Source: Muricoccus pecuniae (GTDB lineage Bacteria > Pseudomonadota > Alphaproteobacteria > Acetobacterales > Acetobacteraceae). From it: a stretch of 64,000 nt of DNA. Each line of letters begins with the position of its first letter. The stretch's first letter is position 1. The position numbers and the translations under genes were made by a program. Positions 17,904 through 30,170 of this stretch are shown here, in pieces. The stretch lies in assembly GCF_014199205.1 (NCBI RefSeq), contig NZ_JACIJD010000003.1:62001-126000 (forward strand), in the 5' to 3' direction. The notes under the pieces were generated by a model. It saw nothing but the letters and a program-made list of their open reading frames with translations. It had not been told where the DNA came from and ran no database searches.

Positions 17904-18030
17904 GGGCGAGAATTGTTCCCGACCGGGCCGGAAGTCGAACGCCTTTTCCTGAAACCGGGCATCAGGGCCGCTGATGCCGGTTGGGCATGGCTCGCCTGTC
18001 CGATTCGGGATGGTGGGGCAGGGATCGCGA

Positions 18031-18042
18031 CGCAATATTGCG
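18031..18042. promoter_or_regulatory. perfect 12-bp palindrome, candidate operator
   Basis: CGCAATATTGCG is a perfect dyad in the 197-bp region between the divergent LysE and MFS genes. Its AT-rich core stands out from the GC-rich surroundings. It is 59 bp before the MFS start codon and 128 bp from the lysE start. A dimeric regulator could bind here, but no regulator gene is adjacent and the site occurs only once in this gap. Confidence 0.4.
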
Positions 18043-18100
18043 CCGCACCAAGTCCCGACGAAAGCCTCTGCCGGGCCGCCCCCTTCCGGAAGCCCCACCG

Positions 18101-19417
18101 ATGGACCATCCCCGCAGCGCCGCGCGTTCCCTGACCCGACAGGACGCCCGCACCCTCTTCCTCGCCTCGCTCGGCGGCGCGCTCGAGTTCTACGACTTCA
18201 TCATCTTCGTCTTCTTCGCCAACGCCATCGGCCAGCTCTTCTTTCCCGCGGACATGCCGGAATGGCTGCGCCAGCTTCAGACCTTCGGCCTCTTCGCCGC
18301 GGGCTACCTCGCCCGGCCGCTGGGCGGCGTCGTCATGGCGCATTTCGGCGACCTCTTCGGGCGCAAGAAGGTCTTCACCCTCTCCGTCTTCCTCATGGCC
18401 GTGCCGACCCTCATCATGGGCCTGCTGCCGACCTACGCGACGATCGGCGCCGCCGCGCCGGTGCTGCTGCTCGTGATGCGGATGCTCCAGGGCGCGGCCA
18501 TCGGCGGGGAGGCGCCGGGCGCCTGGGTCTTCGTGGCCGAGCACGTGCCCGCGCGCCGCGTCGGCATCGCCTGCGGCATGCTCACGGGCGGGCTGACGGG
18601 CGGCATCCTGCTGGGCTCGCTGATGGCCACCGCCATCAACACCGCCTACGGCCCGGCCGAGGTGCTGGACTTCGCCTGGCGCATCCCCTTCCTCACCGGC
18701 GGCGTCTTCGGGTTGATGGCCATGTATCTCCGCCGCTGGCTGCACGAGACGCCGGTCTTCGAGGCCATGCGCGAGCGCGCCGGGGTGGCGCGGGAGATGC
18801 CGCTGAAGGCGGTGCTGCGGGGCGAGGGGCCGTCCGTCGCCATTTCCATGCTGCTGACCTGGATGCTGACGGCGGCCATCGTCGTGGTGATCCTCATGAC
18901 CCCCGCGCTGTTCCAGAAGATGCACGGCCTCGCCCCGGCGGTGACGCTTCGCGCCAACGTCGCCGCGACCGCGGCGCTGACGGCCGCCGCCGTGATCTAC
19001 GGCGCGCTGCTGGACCGCTTCGGCGCGCTGCGCACGGGGCTCGCGGGCAGCCTGTTCCTCATCGCCGCCACCTACGCCCTCTATTTCGGGACGGAGGCGG
19101 AGGTGGCGAACCTCCTGCCGCTCTACGCCCTCGCCGGGGCGGCGATCGGCATGATCACGGTGGTGCCCTACGTCATGGTGCACGCCTTCCCGCCCGCCAC
19201 CCGCTTCACCGGCGTCTCCTTCTCCTACAACCTCGCCTATGCCGTCTTCGGCGGCATCACCCCGCTGCTCGTCTCCCTGCTGATGGCGAGCAACCGGCAC
19301 GCGGCGGCGCATTACGTCGTGGCCGTGGTGGTGGTGGGGATGGGCGCGCTGGCCTGGAACGCGAGCCGCGCCGCCCGGCCCGTGGCGGAGCCCGGGGCGA
19401 GCCCCGCCCTGCGCTGA
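18101..19417 (+). CDS. MFS transporter, metabolite:H+ symporter (MHS) family
   Basis: A 438-aa, 12-helix major facilitator of the MHS branch (ProP/KgtP/ShiA relatives), which import osmolytes, dicarboxylates, citrate or shikimate with protons. The marks of the family are LGGALEFYDFIIFVFFAN in helix 1, GDLFGRKKVFTLS in the loop between helices 2 and 3, and RMLQGAAIGGEAPGAWVF in helix 4, with LHETPVFEAM in the central loop. ATG 18101 is the natural start, since an upstream in-frame ATG at 17981 would add a basic stretch not seen in the family. The substrate is not predictable. Confidence 0.88.
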   Translation: MDHPRSAARSLTRQDARTLFLASLGGALEFYDFIIFVFFANAIGQLFFPADMPEWLRQLQTFGLFAAGYLARPLGGVVMAHFGDLFGRKKVFTLSVFLMAVPTLIMGLLPTYATIGAAAPVLLLVMRMLQGAAIGGEAPGAWVFVAEHVPARRVGIACGMLTGGLTGGILLGSLMATAINTAYGPAEVLDFAWRIPFLTGGVFGLMAMYLRRWLHETPVFEAMRERAGVAREMPLKAVLRGEGPSVAISMLLTWMLTAAIVVVILMTPALFQKMHGLAPAVTLRANVAATAALTAAAVIYGALLDRFGALRTGLAGSLFLIAATYALYFGTEAEVANLLPLYALAGAAIGMITVVPYVMVHAFPPATRFTGVSFSYNLAYAVFGGITPLLVSLLMASNRHAAAHYVVAVVVVGMGALAWNASRAARPVAEPGASPALR

Positions 19418-19461
19418 GCGCGCGAGAGGGGAAGGGGCCTCCCCGCGCGACCCGTTGCGCG

Positions 19462-19492
19462 GCGGCGGCCCCTGGGGGAGAAGGGCCGCCGC
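19462..19492 (+). terminator. stem-loop after the MFS gene
   Basis: A perfect 10-bp stem, GCGGCGGCCC at 19462-19471 with GGGCCGCCGC at 19483-19492 and an 11-nt loop, sits 45 bp after the MFS stop and 21 bp before the methyltransferase start. There is no T-run, so it may pause transcription or stabilise the mRNA rather than terminate on its own. Confidence 0.5.
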
Positions 19493-19513
19493 TCAGGGAG
19501 GCACGGCCGGGAC

Positions 19514-20422
19514 ATGACGGATGACGGGGTGCGCCTGGACATCGTGCCGCCGGATTACGCGGCCGGCGCCCCGCTGCCCTGGTGGGCCAAGCTCGCCTCC
19601 AAGCTCGCCATCGCCGCGCTGCGCCTGCCCCGCGCCCCGCTGCGCCGGGCCGGGGTGAACCGCCACAGCTTCGTCGCCGAGGCCGAGAGCCGCGTGCTGG
19701 GCGAGCCGATGGCCCATGTCGCCCGCTTCACCGCCCTGCACGGCCGCGCGCCCCGGGGCGTGCTGGAGATCGGCCCGGGGCGGCTGGTCGCGCGCGCGCC
19801 GGCCTATGCCGCCCTCGGCTGCGGCCCGATCTTCTTCGCCGATGTGGAGGACGACGCGCCCGAGGACCCCGCCGCCTATGCCCGCGTGGCCGGCCTCGCC
19901 CGCGCCGCCGGCCTGCCCGCCCCGGCGCTGGACGGGGTGGCGAGCCGGGAGGCCGCCCTGGCCGCCTGCGGCGCGCGCCAGCTCATCGGCGGCACGGAGG
20001 TGCTGGCGGCCATCCCCGACGCCTCGATCGATCTCGTCATCTCCGACGTGGTGCTCGAGCATGTCCGGCGGGACGCGCTGCCCGGGCTGCTGGCGGAGCT
20101 GCGCCGCGTCTCCTCCCCCGCCTCGCTCGGGGTGCATGCCGTGGACTTCCACGACCATGTCGGGGGCGCGTTGAACACGCTGCGCTTCCCGCCCCGCTTC
20201 TGGGAGGGCGGGCTGGTCGGGCGGAGCGGCCTCTACGTCAACCGGCTCGGCCTGTCGCAGATCCTCGCCGCCTTCGCGGAGGCGGGCTTCGCCACGCGGA
20301 TGCGGGACCTTCGCCGCTGGCCCGCCCCGCCGGCCGGGGCGGGGGCGGCGCATCCCTCCCTCGGCCGGGACGCGGAGGACGACAGGGTCGCCTTCGCGCG
20401 CTTCGAGGCGGTGCCCGGCTGA
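19514..20422 (+). CDS. class I SAM-dependent methyltransferase-like protein
   Basis: A 302-aa protein with a degenerate Rossmann methyltransferase core. GVLEIGPGRLVARAPAYAAL matches motif I (E-x-G-x-G), FFADVEDDAP is a plausible strand-2 acidic residue, and SIDLVISDVVLEHVRRDALP is the typical motif IV region with the E-H-V helix. The first 60 residues are basic and hydrophobic (WWAKLASKLAIAALRLPRAPLRR). The C-terminus is Pro/Ala-rich. The substrate is unknown. It ends flush against the convergent ligA stop with no intervening base. Confidence 0.68.
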   Translation: MTDDGVRLDIVPPDYAAGAPLPWWAKLASKLAIAALRLPRAPLRRAGVNRHSFVAEAESRVLGEPMAHVARFTALHGRAPRGVLEIGPGRLVARAPAYAALGCGPIFFADVEDDAPEDPAAYARVAGLARAAGLPAPALDGVASREAALAACGARQLIGGTEVLAAIPDASIDLVISDVVLEHVRRDALPGLLAELRRVSSPASLGVHAVDFHDHVGGALNTLRFPPRFWEGGLVGRSGLYVNRLGLSQILAAFAEAGFATRMRDLRRWPAPPAGAGAAHPSLGRDAEDDRVAFARFEAVPG

Positions 20423-23360
<2,938 letters not shown>

Positions 23361-23364
23361 CAGG

Positions 23365-25044
23365 TCAGGCCGCCCCGGCCAGCAGCTCGTCTGCCGCCGC
23401 CCGCGCCGCCTCGGTCACGCGCTCGCCGGCCAGCATGCGGGCGATCTCCTCGCGCCGGGCGCCGGGCTCCAGCGGGGTGACGCGCGTCTCCGCCCGGTCC
23501 CCGCGCACGCCCTTGGCCACCTGGAAGTGCTGCGCCCCGCGCGCGGCCACCTGGGGGGAATGGGTGACGACGAGCACCTGGAGCCGCTCCGCCACGCGCG
23601 CCAGCCGCTCGCCCACCGCCGCGGCCGTCGCGCCGCCGATGCCGCTGTCCACCTCGTCGAAGACGAGCGTCGGCACGGGCGAGCCGCGGGCCAGCACCAC
23701 CTTCAGCGCCAGCATGAGGCGGGACAGCTCGCCGCCCGAGGCGATCTTCGCCAGCTGCCCCGGCTTCTGCCCGGGATTGGTGGTCACGAGGAAGGTCACG
23801 CGGTCCTGCCCGTCCGGGCCCCAGGCGCTCTCCTCGCGCGGCGCGATCTCGATATGCAGCCGGGCACGGTCGAGCTTGAGGGGCGCAAGCTCGCGCACCA
23901 CCGCCTTCTCCAGCTTCTCCGCATGCTCGCGCCGGGCGGCGGTGAGCGCGCCGGCGGCCGCGACATAGGCCGCCCGCGCCTCCTTCGCCGCCGCGTCCAG
24001 CGCGGCGACGCGGCCCGTGCCCGCATCCAGATTGGCCAGCCGCTCCTTCAGCGATGCCAGATGCGCGGGCAGGTCCACCACGGCGACGAGGTGCTTCCGC
24101 GCGGCGGCACGAAGGGCGAAGAGGCGCTCCTCCACATGCTCCAGGCGGCGCGGGTCGGGCTGGGCGTCGCCCATCAGTCGCTCCAGCACGTTTTCCGCCT
24201 CGGCCAGCGCGTCCTGCGCCGCGGCAAGGGCCGCGAGGGCGGCCGAGACCTCCTCCGAGGCCGGGGTCAGGCGCTCCAGCGCCCGGGCGGCGTTGCGGAG
24301 GGCGGCGGCCGGCGCCCCGCCCCCGCGCCGGTCCCTCGGCTGCAATTCCGACAGGGATGAGGCAATGGCCTCGGCCCGGCGCTCGCTGCCCTGCAGGCCC
24401 TGGCGCTCGGAGGCCAGTGCGTCCTCCTCGCCCTCCACGGGGGCGAGGTCGTTCAGCTCCTGCACGGCGTGGCGCAGCCATTCCTCGTCCCGCTGGGCGG
24501 CGGCGATGGCCTCCTGCGCGTCGCGCAGCGCACGCTCGGCGCCGCGCCAGGCGCGGTAGGCGTCGGCCACGGCGTTGCGGCGGGCGTCGAGCCCGCCGAA
24601 TGCGTCCAGCAGCCCGGCATGGGTGGCGGGGTCGGCGAGGCCGACCTGGTCGTGCTGGCCCTGCACCTCGACCAGCAGGGCGCCGAGGCGGCGCAGCAGG
24701 GCCACGCCCACCGGCTCGTCATTCACGAAGGCGCGGGACCGGCCGTCCGTGGTGACGATCCGGCGGACGACGATCTCGTCCTCGGACTCGATGCCCTGCT
24801 CGGCCAGGAGGGCGTGGGCGGGATGGCTGGCGGGGGGGTGAAAGACCGCGACCACCCCGGCCTGGGACTGGCCGGAGCGCACCATCCCGGCCTCGGCCCG
24901 CTGGCCGAGGGCCAGGCCGAGGCTGTCCAGCAGGATCGACTTGCCCGCGCCGGTCTCGCCGGTCAGCACCGAGAGGCCCGGACCGAAATGAAGGTCCAGG
25001 CGCTCGATCAGCACCACGTCGCGGATGGAGAGGGAGGCGAGCAC
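23365..25044 (-). CDS. recN: DNA repair protein RecN
   Basis: RecN is an SMC-like ATPase that gathers double-strand break ends for recombination. The 559-aa protein has Walker A GETGAGKS at 29-36, two long coiled-coil arms rich in Ala/Glu/Arg between about 150 and 370, and the C-terminal half of the ATPase with IASGGELSRLMLALK (signature) and LVFDEVDSGIGG (Walker B). The characteristic EVQGQHDQVGL segment is present near 130. It starts with GTG 25044, 7 nt after the bamD stop, so it is probably co-transcribed with bamD. No LexA-type box was noticed. Confidence 0.96.
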   Translation of the reverse strand: MLASLSIRDVVLIERLDLHFGPGLSVLTGETGAGKSILLDSLGLALGQRAEAGMVRSGQSQAGVVAVFHPPASHPAHALLAEQGIESEDEIVVRRIVTTDGRSRAFVNDEPVGVALLRRLGALLVEVQGQHDQVGLADPATHAGLLDAFGGLDARRNAVADAYRAWRGAERALRDAQEAIAAAQRDEEWLRHAVQELNDLAPVEGEEDALASERQGLQGSERRAEAIASSLSELQPRDRRGGGAPAAALRNAARALERLTPASEEVSAALAALAAAQDALAEAENVLERLMGDAQPDPRRLEHVEERLFALRAAARKHLVAVVDLPAHLASLKERLANLDAGTGRVAALDAAAKEARAAYVAAAGALTAARREHAEKLEKAVVRELAPLKLDRARLHIEIAPREESAWGPDGQDRVTFLVTTNPGQKPGQLAKIASGGELSRLMLALKVVLARGSPVPTLVFDEVDSGIGGATAAAVGERLARVAERLQVLVVTHSPQVAARGAQHFQVAKGVRGDRAETRVTPLEPGARREEIARMLAGERVTEAARAAADELLAGAA

Positions 25045-25051
25045 GCCCGTC

Positions 25052-25903
25052 CTAGAAGATGGCGCCCACGGCGCGGCGGAGGAGGCCCGGCTGCTGCGCC
25101 CCCTCGGCCGGCGGCGCGCCGGCCACCAGAAGGGCGTAGCTGTCCTGGTACCAGGGATTGCCGGGGTAGTTGTGGCCGAGGACGGAGGCGGTGCGCCGCG
25201 CCTCCTCGGTCAGGCCAAGGGCGAGATAGATCTCGGTCAGCCGGTGCAGCGCCTCGGGCGTGTGGTTCGTCGTCTGGTAGCCCTCGACCACCGCGCGGAA
25301 GCGGCCGATCGCGGCGGCGTAGAGCTTCCGCTGCTGGTAGAAGCGGCCGATGTTCATCTCCTTGCCCGCGAGGTGGTCCCGGGCGAGGTCGATCTTCAGC
25401 CGGGCATCCCGGGCATAGGTGGAGTTGGGGAAGCGGTTCACCACGTCCTGCAGGGCGGCGAGGGCGGTCTCGGTCCCGGCCTGGTCACGCTGCGCGTCCG
25501 CGATCTGCTCGTAGTAGCAGAGGGCGCGGAGGTAATAGGCATAGGCGATGTCGCGATGCGCGGGATGGAGCTGGATGAAGCGGTCGAGCTGGCCCAGCGC
25601 CTCGGTGTAGCGGTTGCGGGAATACTCCGCATAGCCGCTCATCAGCCGGGCATTGGTGGCCCAGGTGGAGTAGGGGTGGTCGCGCTCCACCGCGTCGAAG
25701 GCCTCGATGGCCGGGGCGTAGCGCTCGGCCCGAAGCGCCTCCAGCCCGGCGGCGTAGAGGGCCTCGGGTGACATCTCGGCGTAGCTCACGCCCTTCGGGC
25801 GCAAGGATGAATCCTTGCCGTCCCAGAAGTTCAGGCTCTCGCAACCGCCGAGGGCGAGGGGGGCGAGGAGGAGGGGGATGATCGCGAGGCGACGGATCGT
25901 CAT
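25052..25903 (-). CDS. bamD: outer membrane protein assembly factor BamD
   Basis: BamD is the essential lipoprotein partner of BamA in outer-membrane protein insertion. The 283-aa product has a lipoprotein signal with lipobox LGGC and the lipidated Cys at residue 21. Five TPR-like repeats follow; landmarks are MSPEALYAAGLEALRAERY, VERDHPYSTWATNARLMSGY and VVNRFPNSTYARDARLK. ATG 25903 places the signal peptide correctly. It follows lpxC on the same strand across a repeat-rich 167-bp gap and precedes recN, an arrangement common in alphaproteobacteria. Confidence 0.95.
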   Translation of the reverse strand: MTIRRLAIIPLLLAPLALGGCESLNFWDGKDSSLRPKGVSYAEMSPEALYAAGLEALRAERYAPAIEAFDAVERDHPYSTWATNARLMSGYAEYSRNRYTEALGQLDRFIQLHPAHRDIAYAYYLRALCYYEQIADAQRDQAGTETALAALQDVVNRFPNSTYARDARLKIDLARDHLAGKEMNIGRFYQQRKLYAAAIGRFRAVVEGYQTTNHTPEALHRLTEIYLALGLTEEARRTASVLGHNYPGNPWYQDSYALLVAGAPPAEGAQQPGLLRRAVGAIF

Positions 25904-25967
25904 GGCGGCGGCTCTATAGCACGCAGCCCCGGAGGGCGCGACATGGCGGGAACGGATGTTACGCATC

Positions 25968-26040
25968 CCCGGGCCGGCCCTTGGCGGTCCCGGGCCGGCC
26001 TTGCCAGTCCCGGGCCGTGAACACCAGCCCTGGGCCGGCG
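25968..26040. repeat. four-unit ~20-bp tandem repeat between lpxC and bamD
   Basis: The core CCCGGGCCGG begins at 25968 and 25989; a variant CCCGGGCCGT begins at 26009 and CCTGGGCCGG at 26029. Spacing is 21, 20 and 20 bp. The first two units also share the CCTTG extension (GGCCCTTGGCGGT and GGCCTTGCCAGT). Each core contains the self-complementary CCCGGG or GGCCGGCC, so the array can fold into several stems. It lies wholly between the lpxC stop (26071) and the bamD start (25903). Confidence 0.75.
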
Positions 26041-26070
26041 CGGAGGCGCCCCGGGCCCAGGGGCATTCCC

Positions 26071-27021
26071 TCAGGCGGGGGCGGCCGCCATGGGAAGACG
26101 GGCCGTGGCCCCGGCCGTCTCCGCCATCTCGGGGAGGTCAACCCGGCGCCAGGCGCGCGGATCGGCCAGGAGGGCGCGGAGCAGGCGGTTGTTCAGCGCG
26201 TGGCCGGAGCGGTGGCCGCGGAAGCGGGCCCGCAACGAGGCGCCGGCCAGGGCGAGGTCGCCCACCACGTCCAGCAGCTTGTGCCGCACGAACTCGTCCG
26301 CATGGCGCAGCCCGCCGGGGTTCACCACCAGCGGCCCGTCCACCACCACCGCATTGGCGAGCGAGCCGCCGCGGGCGAGGCCGACGGCGCGGAGCCGCGC
26401 GATGTCCTCGGCCATGGTGAAGGTGCGGGCATCGGCGAGCACCCCGCGGAAGGCGTCCTCGGTCACCCGGAGGGAGAGGGACTGCCGGCCGATGGCAGTG
26501 GCGCCGAAGTCGATGCTCAGCTCCGCCTCGAAGCCGGGGCCCTCGGCGGGGGAAAGCTCCACCCAGGCCGCGTCCGGGCCCTCGCCATCGGTCACGCGGA
26601 CGGTCCTGAGCACCTCGATCATGGGGGCGGGGGCGTCGAGATCCACGAGGCCGGCGCAGTCGATCAGGAAGATGAAGGGGGCGGCCGAGCCGTCGAGGAT
26701 GGGGATCTCGGGCCCGTCCACCTCGACCACCGCATCCGTCACGCCCAGGGCGGCGAGGGCGGCCATCACGTGCTCGATCGTGCCGATCCGCGCCGCGCCC
26801 GTGCCGATGGCGGTGCAGAGGCGGGTGTCGCTCACGGCGTCGTGGCGGGCCGGGATGTCGAGGCCGAGATCGGTGCGGCGGAACACGATGCCCTGCCCGG
26901 CCTCGGCGGGGCGCAGCGTCAGCGTCGCGCGCGCGCCCGAGTGCAGGCCGACGCCCACGCAGCCGATCGCGGACTTCAGCGTGCGGGCGCGTGGCGTGCC
27001 GATCGGGAAGAAGCCGTCCAT
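26071..27021 (-). CDS. lpxC: UDP-3-O-acyl-N-acetylglucosamine deacetylase
   Basis: LpxC is the zinc deacetylase for the committed step of lipid A synthesis. The 316-aa protein shows the zinc ligands in TIEHVMAALAALG (first His), and in FVRHKLLDVVGDLAL (second His and Asp), with the catalytic His in FRGHRSGHALNNRLL. The N-terminal KSAIGCVGVGLHSG and the DGSAAPFIFLI loop are also standard. It ends the dcw cluster 233 bp after ftsZ. The upstream gap contains the ftsZ terminator and an AT-rich stretch (about 27110-27165) that could hold its own promoter. Confidence 0.96.
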   Translation of the reverse strand: MDGFFPIGTPRARTLKSAIGCVGVGLHSGARATLTLRPAEAGQGIVFRRTDLGLDIPARHDAVSDTRLCTAIGTGAARIGTIEHVMAALAALGVTDAVVEVDGPEIPILDGSAAPFIFLIDCAGLVDLDAPAPMIEVLRTVRVTDGEGPDAAWVELSPAEGPGFEAELSIDFGATAIGRQSLSLRVTEDAFRGVLADARTFTMAEDIARLRAVGLARGGSLANAVVVDGPLVVNPGGLRHADEFVRHKLLDVVGDLALAGASLRARFRGHRSGHALNNRLLRALLADPRAWRRVDLPEMAETAGATARLPMAAAPA

Positions 27022-27170
27022 CGAGTACCCCGGCGAAACCTGTTCATGCCGGGGTCAACGCCTCGGCGAGCGGGAACGTCGCACCGCAGCACGGCCAGTT
27101 CCAGTCAACCCTTGTTTCTTCATATTTCGCTGCAAGTTATTGTTCTGGCGCGATTTCCTGAACGGAAGAA

Positions 27171-27198
27171 GGGCCTCGCCAGCATCCTGGCGAGGCCC
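27171..27198 (-). terminator. 12-bp stem-loop after ftsZ
   Basis: GGGCCTCGCCAG at 27171-27182 pairs perfectly with CTGGCGAGGCCC at 27187-27198 around a 4-nt loop. On the minus strand it is followed by TTCTTCCGTT, a moderately T-rich tail. It lies 57 bp beyond the ftsZ stop. It would end the mraZ-ftsZ transcript and leave lpxC to its own promoter. Just before it, GGGCGCCCCG is directly repeated at 27218 and 27231. Confidence 0.8.
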
Positions 27199-27254
27199 TT
27201 CGATCATCGGACGGACCGGGCGCCCCGATTGGGCGCCCCGGATGGGGCGGCGGC

Positions 27255-28805
27255 TCAGTTCCCCTGGCGGCGAAGGAAGGTGGGGATGTCCAGGCCCATC
27301 GTGTCCTCCTGGGCCTGCGCCCGGGGCGCAGGAGCGGGGGAGTGATGCGCCTCGGTCACCTCGGGCAGGACGCGGCGGATGCCACCGCCGATCCCCGTCG
27401 CGCGGCGGAAGATGCCGCCCAGACCGCCCGTGGGAGCGGAGGCCTGCGGGACGGGGGCCACGCGCGGCGCGGGGGCCGCGTGCACCGGCGGCGCCTGGAC
27501 GGGCACCGCGGGCGGCAGCTCGGCCACGGGCTCGACCGGGACGACGGCGCCGGTCTCGATCGTGGCCGGGCGGCGGGCGCCCATGGGCAGGCGCGGGGCG
27601 GCGCCCGGCGCGGGCGGCGGGACGGAGGCCGAGGGAGCCATGGTCATCGCCGCCGGGCGGGGGGCGCCCATCACCGAGGCCGGGCGGCCGGCGCCGGGCT
27701 GCACCGCGGCGGGGCGCATGGCCGGGGCCTGCGGGGCGCCCGGCACGAAGCCCGGGGAAGCGGCGACCGGAGCGCCGCCGCCGATCGCCACCACGCGGGG
27801 CTGCTCGGCCGGCTGCGCCTCGGCCTTGCTGTCCACCGCGTCGATGCCGGTGGCGACGACGGAGAGGCGCAGGCGGCCGTTCAGCGTCTCGTCGACCGAC
27901 GAGCCGAAGATGATGTTCGCATCCTCGTCCACCTCGCGGCGGATGCGGTTCGCGGCCTCGTCGACCTCGAACAGCGTCATGTCGTAGCCGCCGGTGATGT
28001 TGATCAGCACGCCGCGCGCGCCGCGCATGGAGGTGTCCTCCAGCAGCGGGTTGCTGATGGCGGCCTCGGCGGCCTTCACGGCGCGGTCCTCGCCCTCGGC
28101 CTCGCCCGTGCCCATCATCGCCTTGCCCATCTCGGCCATGACGGTGCGGATGTCGGCGAAGTCGAGGTTGACCAGGCCGGGATTGACCATCAGGTCGGTC
28201 ACGCCGCGCACGCCCATGTAGAGGACGTCGTCGGCCATCTTGAAGGCCTCGGCGAAGGTCGTGCGCTCGTTGGCCTTGCGGAAGAGGTTCTGGTTCGGGA
28301 TGACGATCAGCGTATCGACGTACTGCTGAAGCTCCTCCAGCCCCTGGTCGGCCGAGCGGCGGCGCTTGGGTCCCTCGAAGTCGAAGGGCTTGGTCACCAC
28401 GCCCACCGTCAGCACGCCGCGCTCGCGCGCCATGCGGGCGATCACCGGCGCCGCCCCCGTGCCGGTGCCGCCGCCCATGCCGGCGGTGATGAAGATCATG
28501 TGGACGCCTTCGAGATGGCGGGCCAGATCCTCCGTCGCCTCCTCGGCGGCGGCGCGGCCGATCTCGGGCTTGGCGCCCGCGCCAAGGCCCTGCGTCAGGT
28601 GCGGGCCGAGCTGCACGCGCCGCTCGGCGCGGCTGGCGACGAGCTGCTGCGCATCGGTGTTGGCAACCAGGAACTCGACCCCGTCGAGCCCCATGCCGAT
28701 CATGTTGTTCACCGCGTTGCATCCGGCGCCACCGACGCCGATGACCGTGATCCGCGGCGTGAAGTCCGTGTGCTGCTGACGCGGGATTGTCAGGTTCAGC
28801 GTCAT
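27255..28805 (-). CDS. ftsZ: cell division protein FtsZ
   Basis: FtsZ is the tubulin-like GTPase that forms the Z-ring. The 516-aa product has the tubulin signature GGGTGTG at 111-117, the T7-loop Asp region ([20 protein letters not shown]) and the [12 protein letters not shown]-loop at the N-terminus. After about residue 330 comes a Pro/Ala-rich linker of roughly 170 residues. It ends with [12 protein letters not shown], the conserved C-terminal peptide that binds FtsA and other partners. It follows ftsA by 57 bp and is the last division gene before the terminator. The long linker is typical of alphaproteobacteria. Confidence 0.98.
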   Translation of the reverse strand: MTLNLTIPRQQHTDFTPRITVIGVGGAGCNAVNNMIGMGLDGVEFLVANTDAQQLVASRAERRVQLGPHLTQGLGAGAKPEIGRAAAEEATEDLARHLEGVHMIFITAGMGGGTGTGAAPVIARMARERGVLTVGVVTKPFDFEGPKRRRSADQGLEELQQYVDTLIVIPNQNLFRKANERTTFAEAFKMADDVLYMGVRGVTDLMVNPGLVNLDFADIRTVMAEMGKAMMGTGEAEGEDRAVKAAEAAISNPLLEDTSMRGARGVLINITGGYDMTLFEVDEAANRIRREVDEDANIIFGSSVDETLNGRLRLSVVATGIDAVDSKAEAQPAEQPRVVAIGGGAPVAASPGFVPGAPQAPAMRPAAVQPGAGRPASVMGAPRPAAMTMAPSASVPPPAPGAAPRLPMGARRPATIETGAVVPVEPVAELPPAVPVQAPPVHAAPAPRVAPVPQASAPTGGLGGIFRRATGIGGGIRRVLPEVTEAHHSPAPAPRAQAQEDTMGLDIPTFLRRQGN

Positions 28806-28862
28806 CGTTCTAGCCCCCTTCGAAGACGCGATGAAAACGAATCGCCCCCGGGCCCTTATGCA

Positions 28863-30170
28863 TCACACACGGTCCCGGAGCCAATTGACGAAACGCGAAA
28901 GAATGCCGCGCGATACCTGCTGGTAGTTGTCGAAATCGAGCGACGGCCGTCCCTCGCCCCCGCCCCAGGCGATGAGGCCGAGGGTGGTGGCGAAGCCGGG
29001 CGCGTGGAAGGCCTCCGGCAGGCCGCGGACGAGCTGCGGCCGGCCCAGCCGGACCTGCCGGCCGAGGATGCGCGCTGCGGCCTCCCGCACGCCGACGAGC
29101 TGGCTCGCGCCCCCCGTCAGCACCACGCGCTGCCCGGCATCGGGGCCGAGATCCACCTCGGCCAGCCGGTCCCGGATCAACTCCAGCGTCTCCTCGACGC
29201 GCGGGCGGATGATCTTGAGCATGCGGGCGCGCGGCACGCGCGACAGCATCTCCCCGTCCTCCCCCACCTGGGAGAGGGAGAGCATCTCGCGCTCGTCCTC
29301 GATCGTGCCGATCATGCTGCCATGCATGGTCTTCAGCCGCTCGGCCTGATCGAGCGAGGTGGAGAGGCCGCGGGCAAGGTCGTTCGTCACCTGCCAGCCG
29401 CCGACGGGCACCTGCGCGGTGTGCAGCAGCACGCCCTCGTGCAGCACGGCGAGCGTGGTGGTGCCGCCGCCCATGTCGATCACCACGGCGCCCAGCTCGC
29501 GCTCGTCCTCGTTCAGCGCGGAGAGGGCGGCGGCATAGGGGGCGGAGACGGGCTCCTCCACCTCCAGGTCGCAGCGGGCGAGGCCGGTGCCGAGGTTGCG
29601 GAGGGAGGCGGAGGCCGCGTCCACGAGATGCAGCCGCATCCCCAGGCTCTCGCAGATCATGCCGCGGGGGTCGGCCACGCCGGGGGTCGCGTCCAGCGTG
29701 AAGCCGAGCGGCAGGGCGTGCACCGCCTCGCGCCCCTCGTCGGCCATGCGGCGCCGGCCCTCGGAGACCATGGCGCGCAGGTCGGCGTCCGTCACGGCCC
29801 GGCCGCCGATCGTCCACTGGATGTGCTGCTGCCGGCTCTCCGGTTGGCCGCAGGAAAGGTTGACGATGACGCCCGAGAGCTTGATCTCGGCCATCTCCTC
29901 GGCCTGGGCGACGGCCGCGCGCACGGCCCGCTCGGCGGCTGCGAGGTCGACGAGGTTGCCGCCCTTCACCCCGTGGGAGCGCTGCCAGCCATAGCCGAGC
30001 GCGCGCGGGAGGCCGTCCGGCTCCAGGCGCGCGATGATGCAGACGATCTTCGTGCTGCCGATGTCGAGCACGCCGAAGGTGCCGGCGCGCGCGCGGGCGT
30101 GGCGGCCGCGCGGCGGGGCGATCCCCGGCCCCGCAGCGGGACCGTCCGGGCGGCGCGTCACCGCGTTCAC
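28863..30170 (-). CDS. ftsA: cell division protein FtsA
   Basis: FtsA is an actin-like ATPase that anchors FtsZ to the membrane. The 435-aa protein starts at GTG 30170. The actin-fold phosphate loops are seen in GVLDIGSTKIVCII near the N-terminus and VVIDMGGGTTTLAVLHEG in the middle, with VVLTGGASQLVGV as the adenosine motif. The final helix, ILSRFVNWLRDRV, is the amphipathic membrane-targeting sequence. The first four bases of the gene overlap the ftsQ stop (GTGA), so translation is coupled. The first 25 residues are basic and Gly/Pro-rich. Confidence 0.97.
   Translation of the reverse strand: MNAVTRRPDGPAAGPGIAPPRGRHARARAGTFGVLDIGSTKIVCIIARLEPDGLPRALGYGWQRSHGVKGGNLVDLAAAERAVRAAVAQAEEMAEIKLSGVIVNLSCGQPESRQQHIQWTIGGRAVTDADLRAMVSEGRRRMADEGREAVHALPLGFTLDATPGVADPRGMICESLGMRLHLVDAASASLRNLGTGLARCDLEVEEPVSAPYAAALSALNEDERELGAVVIDMGGGTTTLAVLHEGVLLHTAQVPVGGWQVTNDLARGLSTSLDQAERLKTMHGSMIGTIEDEREMLSLSQVGEDGEMLSRVPRARMLKIIRPRVEETLELIRDRLAEVDLGPDAGQRVVLTGGASQLVGVREAAARILGRQVRLGRPQLVRGLPEAFHAPGFATTLGLIAWGGGEGRPSLDFDNYQQVSRGILSRFVNWLRDRV

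Noticed and set aside
25968-26040. CRISPR array
   Set aside because: The units are contiguous with no unique spacers of usual length, only four copies, and no cas gene is present.
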